From the NCBI RefSeq assembly GCF_019977755.1, contig NZ_AP025144.1, positions 3,782,001 to 3,846,000 on the forward strand: a stretch of 64,000 nucleotides of DNA. Direction: 5' to 3'. The position numbers and the translations under genes are program-made. The notes beneath the pieces are model-generated. The model searched no databases and had not been told where the DNA came from. It saw nothing but the letters and a program-made list of their open reading frames with translations. Each line of letters starts with the position of its first letter. Within the stretch, counting starts at the first letter, position 1. Positions 59,674 through 64,000 of the stretch are shown in pieces. The stretch is from Vibrio penaeicida (GTDB lineage: Bacteria; Pseudomonadota; Gammaproteobacteria; Enterobacterales; Vibrionaceae).

Positions 59674-59911
59674 TTTGCGCTTCAAACTTAGCCCAAGAAT
59701 AGACGCTTTCAATACCATCCGTCACTGAAAATGATTGTCTTTCCTTCCTGTAATTCGCAATAATCTGTTCCAGCTGCAACGCACTTTTGAAAACTTGTAA
59801 CAGTCAGCCGCGATCATTATTTGATCTAAGGCTACAGTTTCGACTACAAAGTGTAGTAAAATTACGCTAATTTGATTTATCAGTTACTTTGAATTTGACG
59901 AGGTTAGAACT

Positions 59912-61450
59912 ATGTCAGCTAAGAAGCCAATGGCTCTAGTTATTTTGGATGGGTGGGGACACCGCGAAGACACAGCAAGCAACTCTATTGCTAACGCTAA
60001 AACACCGGTTATGGATGAGCTGTTAGCAACCCAGCCAAACACACTTATTTCTGCATCTGGTTTTGATGTAGGTCTGCCTGACGGTCAAATGGGTAACTCA
60101 GAAGTGGGTCACACCAACATTGGTGCAGGTCGTGTGGTATACCAAGACTTAACTCGTATTACTAAGTCGATTGCTGATGGTGAGTTCGAACAAAATGAAG
60201 CATTGGTTGCTGCTATCGACAAAGCCGTTAACGCAGGTAAAGCCGTTCACTTGATGGGTCTAATGTCCCCAGGTGGCGTTCACAGCCACGAAGACCACAT
60301 TTACGCTGCAGTAAAAATGGCAGCAGCACGTGGCGCAGAAAAGATTTACCTTCACTGCTTCCTTGACGGACGTGACACTCCACCACGCAGCGCAGAAAAC
60401 TCTCTAAAACGTTTTGATGACTTGTTTGCCGAGCTAGGCAAAGGTCGAGTGGCTTCTTTGGTGGGTCGCTACTACGCAATGGACCGTGATAACAACTGGG
60501 ATCGCGTTCAAGTCGCTTACGAATTGCTGACTGAAGCAAAAGCAGAATTCACATACAGCAGCGCTGTTGAAGGTTTAGAAGCGGCGTACGCACGTGACGA
60601 AAACGATGAATTCGTGAAAGCGACAACTCTTCAAGCTGAAGGTCAAGAAGACGCAAGCATTCAAGATGGCGATGCGGTTATCTTTATGAACTACCGTGCG
60701 GACCGTGCTCGTCAAATTACGCGTACTTTCGTTACCGATTTCGCGGGTTTTGAGCGCAACGTATTCCCATCAGCAGAGTTCGTTATGCTGACGCAATATG
60801 CGGCAGATATTCCTCTGGCAACGGCATTCCCACCAGCTTCTCTAGACAACACGCTAGGTGAGTGGCTATCTAAGTGTGGCAAAACTCAGCTTCGTATGTC
60901 TGAAACAGAAAAATACGCACACGTTACTTTCTTCTTCAATGGTGGCGTAGAAGCTGAATTTGAAGGTGAAGAGCGTAGCTTAGTTGCTTCTCCTAAAGTG
61001 GCAACATACGACCTGCAACCAGAAATGAGCTCTGCAGAACTGACTGAGAAATTCGTCGCTGCTATCAAATCAGGCAAATACGACTCTATCATTTGTAACT
61101 ACCCTAACCCAGATATGGTGGGTCACACAGGCGTTTACGAAGCTGCAGTTCAAGCTATCGAAGCTGTAGATGCATGCGTAGGTAAAGTGGTTGAAGCCAT
61201 TCGTGAAGTAGACGGCCAGGTTCTTATTACGGCTGACCACGGTAACGCGGAAATGATGGTCGACCCTGAAACAGGCGGTACGCACACTGCGCACACTAAC
61301 CTTCCAGTTCCATTGGTATACGTGGGTAGCCGTGAGCTTGAGTTTGTTGAAGGCGGTAAGCTGTCTGACCTTGCTCCGACAATGCTTCAGCTATCAGATC
61401 TGGAAATCCCTGCTGAGATGACTGGTCAGGTGATCGTTAATCTGAAATAA
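59912..61450 (+). CDS. gpmI: 2,3-Bisphosphoglycerate-independent phosphoglycerate mutase
   Basis: Converts 3- to 2-phosphoglycerate with a phosphoserine intermediate and manganese. It contains [11 protein letters not shown], the catalytic Ser in [40 protein letters not shown], and metal-ligand segments [12 protein letters not shown] and [10 protein letters not shown]. At 512 aa it matches the family. Highly expressed codon bias is evident. The AGGTTAGAACT leader provides the ribosome binding site. Confidence 0.97.
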   Translation: MSAKKPMALVILDGWGHREDTASNSIANAKTPVMDELLATQPNTLISASGFDVGLPDGQMGNSEVGHTNIGAGRVVYQDLTRITKSIADGEFEQNEALVAAIDKAVNAGKAVHLMGLMSPGGVHSHEDHIYAAVKMAAARGAEKIYLHCFLDGRDTPPRSAENSLKRFDDLFAELGKGRVASLVGRYYAMDRDNNWDRVQVAYELLTEAKAEFTYSSAVEGLEAAYARDENDEFVKATTLQAEGQEDASIQDGDAVIFMNYRADRARQITRTFVTDFAGFERNVFPSAEFVMLTQYAADIPLATAFPPASLDNTLGEWLSKCGKTQLRMSETEKYAHVTFFFNGGVEAEFEGEERSLVASPKVATYDLQPEMSSAELTEKFVAAIKSGKYDSIICNYPNPDMVGHTGVYEAAVQAIEAVDACVGKVVEAIREVDGQVLITADHGNAEMMVDPETGGTHTAHTNLPVPLVYVGSRELEFVEGGKLSDLAPTMLQLSDLEIPAEMTGQVIVNLK

Positions 61451-61466
61451 TCATCCTCATAATCAA

Positions 61467-61489
61467 GAGGCTGGAACTGCTTCAGCCTC
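61467..61489 (+). terminator. Weak terminator or attenuator between gpmI and envC-like gene
   Basis: GAGGCTG / CAGCCTC hairpin with a short pyrimidine tail (GTCTT). It ends only 6 bp before the next start codon, so partial read-through into the envC-like gene is likely. Confidence 0.55.
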
Positions 61490-61494
61490 GTCTT

Positions 61495-62670
61495 ATGGCG
61501 GAACGATTCATACGGATGAACCTGTTTAATTTACAGTATTCCTTAAACGCCAGTGCATTTCGCGCTGGCGTTTTCTCATGTCTTCTTATCGTTATCTCGA
61601 CATTCAGTGGCAGTACACTTGCGGCTTCTCAAACTGAACTTAAAGGGGTAAAGACAGAAATTTCTCGCCAACAGCAGCAGCTCAATAAAGCACAGAAGCA
61701 GCTCAACAAACTGCAAGGCGAACTCAAAAAACAAGAGCTTTCAATCAATGCGATTGAGAAGACGATCAAGCAGACTGAAGCCAACCTAAAGAAAGCCAAC
61801 ACCAACCTAAGCCAATACCAAAAACAAAAGTCCTCTTTAGAAAAGCAGCAAAAATTACAAAGTGACACGTTAAAAGAGCTGGTCAAAACCTATTACATAA
61901 CTCGACGCAAATACGATGCGGCATCCCTTCTGCAAAGTGATAACAAAGCCGAACTGGATCGCATTGGGCACTATTTCCAACACTTAGCCAAAGAGCGCAC
62001 TAAAACTATTGAAGCACTCATGGCAACCGAAACCGAATTGGAAACCACCCACCGTGCATTGAGACAAAAACAACAAGAAATATCCGATTTGCTGGCGACT
62101 CAAAAATCCAAGAAGAAAGCACTAACCAGCTCACAATCAAGCCGTAAGAAAACCGTCTCTAAAATTAAAAACACCGTTAAGAACGACAAAACGTATTTAT
62201 CCGAACTGCAACGCAACGAAAACCGATTAAAAGCCGAAATCGCCAAAGCCGCAAAACGCGCTGCTATTCCAATGAACGGTCTAAGCAAGCAAAAAGGACG
62301 ACTTCCGTGGCCACTTCGAGGCAGAGTGTTGCACAATTACGGCACAAAGCAGACTGGGCAGGTAAACTGGAAAGGTATGGTGATCAGCGCTAAACACCAA
62401 CAACCGGTAAAAGCCGTGTATTCGGGCACCGTGGTTTTCGCAGAATACTTACGAGGCTATGGCTTGCTTGTGTTAGTCGACCATGGAAAGGGCGACATGA
62501 CGTTGTACGGCTTTAATCAGACTCTGATGAAAAAAGAGGGCGATAAAGTACAAGCCGGTGAAACCATTGCACTCGCAGGGGATACAGGAGGGCAAGACAG
62601 AACCTCCCTATACTTTGAGATTCGACGAAACAGTAAAGCTCAGAATCCGAAATCTTGGTTAACCAGATAA
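61495..62670 (+). CDS. envC: Murein hydrolase activator EnvC-like (degenerate LytM domain)
   Basis: Periplasmic coiled-coil protein that activates amidases AmiA/AmiB at the septum under FtsEX control. Signal peptide to about residue 44 (TLAAS), a long coiled coil (about 48-260, Gln/Lys/Leu heptads), and a C-terminal M23/LytM fold (GMVISAKHQQPVKAVYSGTVVFAEYLRGYGLLVLVDHG). The zinc ligands are missing: the usual H-x-H position reads LYFEI. The domain should therefore activate rather than cut, as in E. coli EnvC. The start may instead be Met8. The gpmI-envC order is conserved in E. coli. Confidence 0.9.
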   Translation: MAERFIRMNLFNLQYSLNASAFRAGVFSCLLIVISTFSGSTLAASQTELKGVKTEISRQQQQLNKAQKQLNKLQGELKKQELSINAIEKTIKQTEANLKKANTNLSQYQKQKSSLEKQQKLQSDTLKELVKTYYITRRKYDAASLLQSDNKAELDRIGHYFQHLAKERTKTIEALMATETELETTHRALRQKQQEISDLLATQKSKKKALTSSQSSRKKTVSKIKNTVKNDKTYLSELQRNENRLKAEIAKAAKRAAIPMNGLSKQKGRLPWPLRGRVLHNYGTKQTGQVNWKGMVISAKHQQPVKAVYSGTVVFAEYLRGYGLLVLVDHGKGDMTLYGFNQTLMKKEGDKVQAGETIALAGDTGGQDRTSLYFEIRRNSKAQNPKSWLTR

Positions 62671-62698
62671 GAATACTTAATAAAGTACGAATAAAACA

Positions 62699-62725
62699 GA
62701 AAGGGAACTTGAAGCTCCCTTATTA
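62699..62725. terminator. Shared terminator between envC-like gene and epimerase
   Basis: AAGGGAACTT / AAGCTCCCTT hairpin with short A and T flanks, between convergent genes. Confidence 0.7.
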
Positions 62726-62751
62726 AACTCTCTACGGTACTGAAACGTAAA

Positions 62752-63756
62752 TTACTTAGTATAGAATTCTTTATACCAAGAGATAAATTCCGCAACCCCT
62801 TCTTTAACACTTACTCGAGGCTTGTAACCAGTTGCTGCGAATAGATCTTCGGTATCAGCATAAGTTTGGTAAACATCCCCAGGCTGCATTCCTCTGAAGT
62901 TTTTCTTAGCTTCGATTCCAAGTTCATTTTCAATCGCTTTCACAAAATCCATTAGGTTGATAGGTGAACCATGACCGATATTGTAGACGGCATAAGGGGC
63001 TGAACTACTTGCTGGAGTACCTGATTCAACAGTCCAGTTAGCACTTCTAGATGGCAAAATATCTGCGATACGAACTACACCCTCCACAATATCGTCAACA
63101 TGTGTAAAGTCTCGCCACATGTCACCATTATTATTGATATCGATCGTTTCTCTATCAATAATCTTCTTAGTGAAAATGTATGGTGCCATATCAGGCCTTC
63201 CCCATGAACCATACACGGTGAAGAAACGAAGACCTGTTGTAGGGATATCGTAGAGGTGTGAATAGCTGTGCGCCATCAGCTCATTTGATTTTTTTGTTGC
63301 AGCATACAGTGACACTGGATGATCAACACTATCAGATGTTGCAAAAGGGACTTTTGCATTTAAGCCGTAAACAGAGCTGGAAGAAGCGTAAACCAAATGC
63401 TCAACGTTGTTTTGGCGGCAACCTTCCAGAATATTCAGATGACCAACCAAATTGGAATCCGCATAAGCATGTGGATTTTCCAGTGAATAACGAACGCCTG
63501 CTTGTGCTGCAAGGTGAATGACTCGATCAAATTTCTCGGAGGCAAATAGCTGTTCAATCGCTTTGCGATCAGCAATATCTATATTTACAAACTTGAATAG
63601 AGGGCTCTCAATGCGAGAAAGCCGAGCATGCTTTAAATTAACGTCGTAGTAATCATTTAGATTATCGATACCCACTACTTCATGCCCTAGAGCATTAAGC
63701 TTTTCTGCTGTAGCGCTACCGATAAAGCCAGCCGCACCTGTTACTAAGTACTTCAT
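62752..63756 (-). CDS. NAD-dependent UDP-glucuronate 4-epimerase-like protein
   Basis: Extended short-chain dehydrogenase of 334 aa. It has the NAD-binding motif TGAAGFIGSATA (residues 6-17), the catalytic YxxxK in SLYAATKKSNE and an SSSSVYG segment. The long substrate loop TVYGSWGRPDMAPYIFTKKI is typical of UDP-GlcA 4-epimerases (UDP-galacturonate formation). The preceding gene on the strand is the UDP-glucose 6-dehydrogenase, which makes UDP-glucuronate, so the two form consecutive steps toward UDP-galacturonate for capsule or lipopolysaccharide. Confidence 0.88.
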   Translation of the reverse strand: MKYLVTGAAGFIGSATAEKLNALGHEVVGIDNLNDYYDVNLKHARLSRIESPLFKFVNIDIADRKAIEQLFASEKFDRVIHLAAQAGVRYSLENPHAYADSNLVGHLNILEGCRQNNVEHLVYASSSSVYGLNAKVPFATSDSVDHPVSLYAATKKSNELMAHSYSHLYDIPTTGLRFFTVYGSWGRPDMAPYIFTKKIIDRETIDINNNGDMWRDFTHVDDIVEGVVRIADILPSRSANWTVESGTPASSSAPYAVYNIGHGSPINLMDFVKAIENELGIEAKKNFRGMQPGDVYQTYADTEDLFAATGYKPRVSVKEGVAEFISWYKEFYTK

Positions 63757-63783
63757 TATTTACAGATTCCTAAAGAAACAAAC

Positions 63784-63805
63784 AGCCAGTCTCACAAGAC
63801 TGGCT
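63784..63805 (-). terminator. Hairpin between ugd and the epimerase gene
   Basis: AGCCAGTCT / AGACTGGCT is a perfect 9-bp stem with a 4-base loop, followed on the minus strand by GTTTGTTT. It may reduce read-through from ugd to the epimerase. Confidence 0.7.
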
Positions 63806-63825
63806 TGACTTAATCTATTGCTTGG

Positions 63826-64000
63826 CTAGTCACTACCAAACAGATCCCGCGTATATACTTTATCTTTTACATCGCTCAGCTCTTCCCCCATACGATTCGA
63901 TACGATAACATCAGATTTCTTCTTAAATTCATTCAAATCTGTGATGACTTTCGAATGGAAAAACTCTTTATCTTCCAAAGCTGGTTCAAACACCAAAACT
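63826..64000 (-). CDS. ugd: UDP-glucose 6-dehydrogenase, C-terminal end (partial)
   Basis: Only the last 58 codons are in the window. The peptide reads VLVFEPALEDKEFFHSKVIT, then DLNEFKKKSDVIVSNRMGEE, and ends DKVYTRDLFGSD. This matches the C-terminal NAD-binding UDP-glucose dehydrogenase tail (NRM and VYTRDLFGSD are characteristic). The gene continues beyond the right edge. It oxidises UDP-glucose to UDP-glucuronate, the substrate of the next gene. Confidence 0.88.
   Translation of the reverse strand, partial: VLVFEPALEDKEFFHSKVITDLNEFKKKSDVIVSNRMGEELSDVKDKVYTRDLFGSD

Overview
The window is a contiguous piece of a Vibrio chromosome, most likely from the Harveyi clade or a close relative and probably from chromosome 1. 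The evidence is gene content and order: type IV pilus pilMNOP beside mrcA; oxyR beside a peroxiredoxin-glutaredoxin fusion; an arg cluster with an argH-acetyltransferase fusion; a recognisable aphA (quorum-sensing/virulence regulator) beside ppc; metJ-metBL-metF; and the priA-cytR-ftsN-hslVU-menA-rraA-zapB-glpX run. Nearly everything is core genome. I saw no tRNA, rRNA, CRISPR array, prophage or transposase gene.

Layout. 0-5.4 kb: pilMNOP (minus) divergent from mrcA. 5.4-11 kb: oxyR, its divergent peroxidase and a flavin disulfide reductase, a small zinc-ribbon membrane protein, and an alkaline phosphatase behind a candidate Pho box. 11-17.4 kb: argCBGH (minus) divergent from argE, with a paired ARG-box operator between them. 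17.6-21.3 kb: ppc, then aphA with a long leader. 21.3-26.7 kb: metF, metBL and divergent metJ, with tandem Met boxes before metF and between metB and metJ. 26.7-38.3 kb: maeB-type malic enzyme, rpmE, and the housekeeping run priA to glpX. 38.4-41.2 kb: a cysteine-rich ArsR/SufR-like regulator, DUF3135 and DUF805 proteins, a tautomerase-fold isomerase, and two copies of a structured repeat. 41.2-48.9 kb: tpiA, a second repeat family, then an accessory-looking block of IclR regulator, TRAP transporter (dctPQM) and GMC dehydrogenase, ending with a DUF2913-like gene. 49-52.3 kb: rhodanese-secB-gpsA-cysE. 52.6-59.7 kb: alpha-2-macroglobulin and pbpC. 59.9-62.7 kb: gpmI and an envC-like gene. 62.7-64 kb: a nucleotide-sugar epimerase and the 3' end of ugd, the edge of a surface-polysaccharide locus.

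How the genes work together. Several regulators sit beside their targets with readable operators: OxyR with the peroxidase, ArgR sites between argC and argE, and MetJ sites at metB/metJ and metF. There is a plausible sigma-32 promoter for hslVU and a LuxR/HapR-like site plus Qrr-complementary octamer in the aphA leader. The least explained material is non-coding. Two copies of a ~260 bp element (39576-39835 and 40768-41031, opposite orientations) share three paired stems whose two arms have changed together. A second element family (42110-42377) has the same architecture and supplies the last codons and the stop of the adjacent IclR regulator. The best candidate for an unusual protein system is the OxyR-controlled peroxidase followed by a disulfide reductase with an extra C-terminal CxxCxxxC tail.
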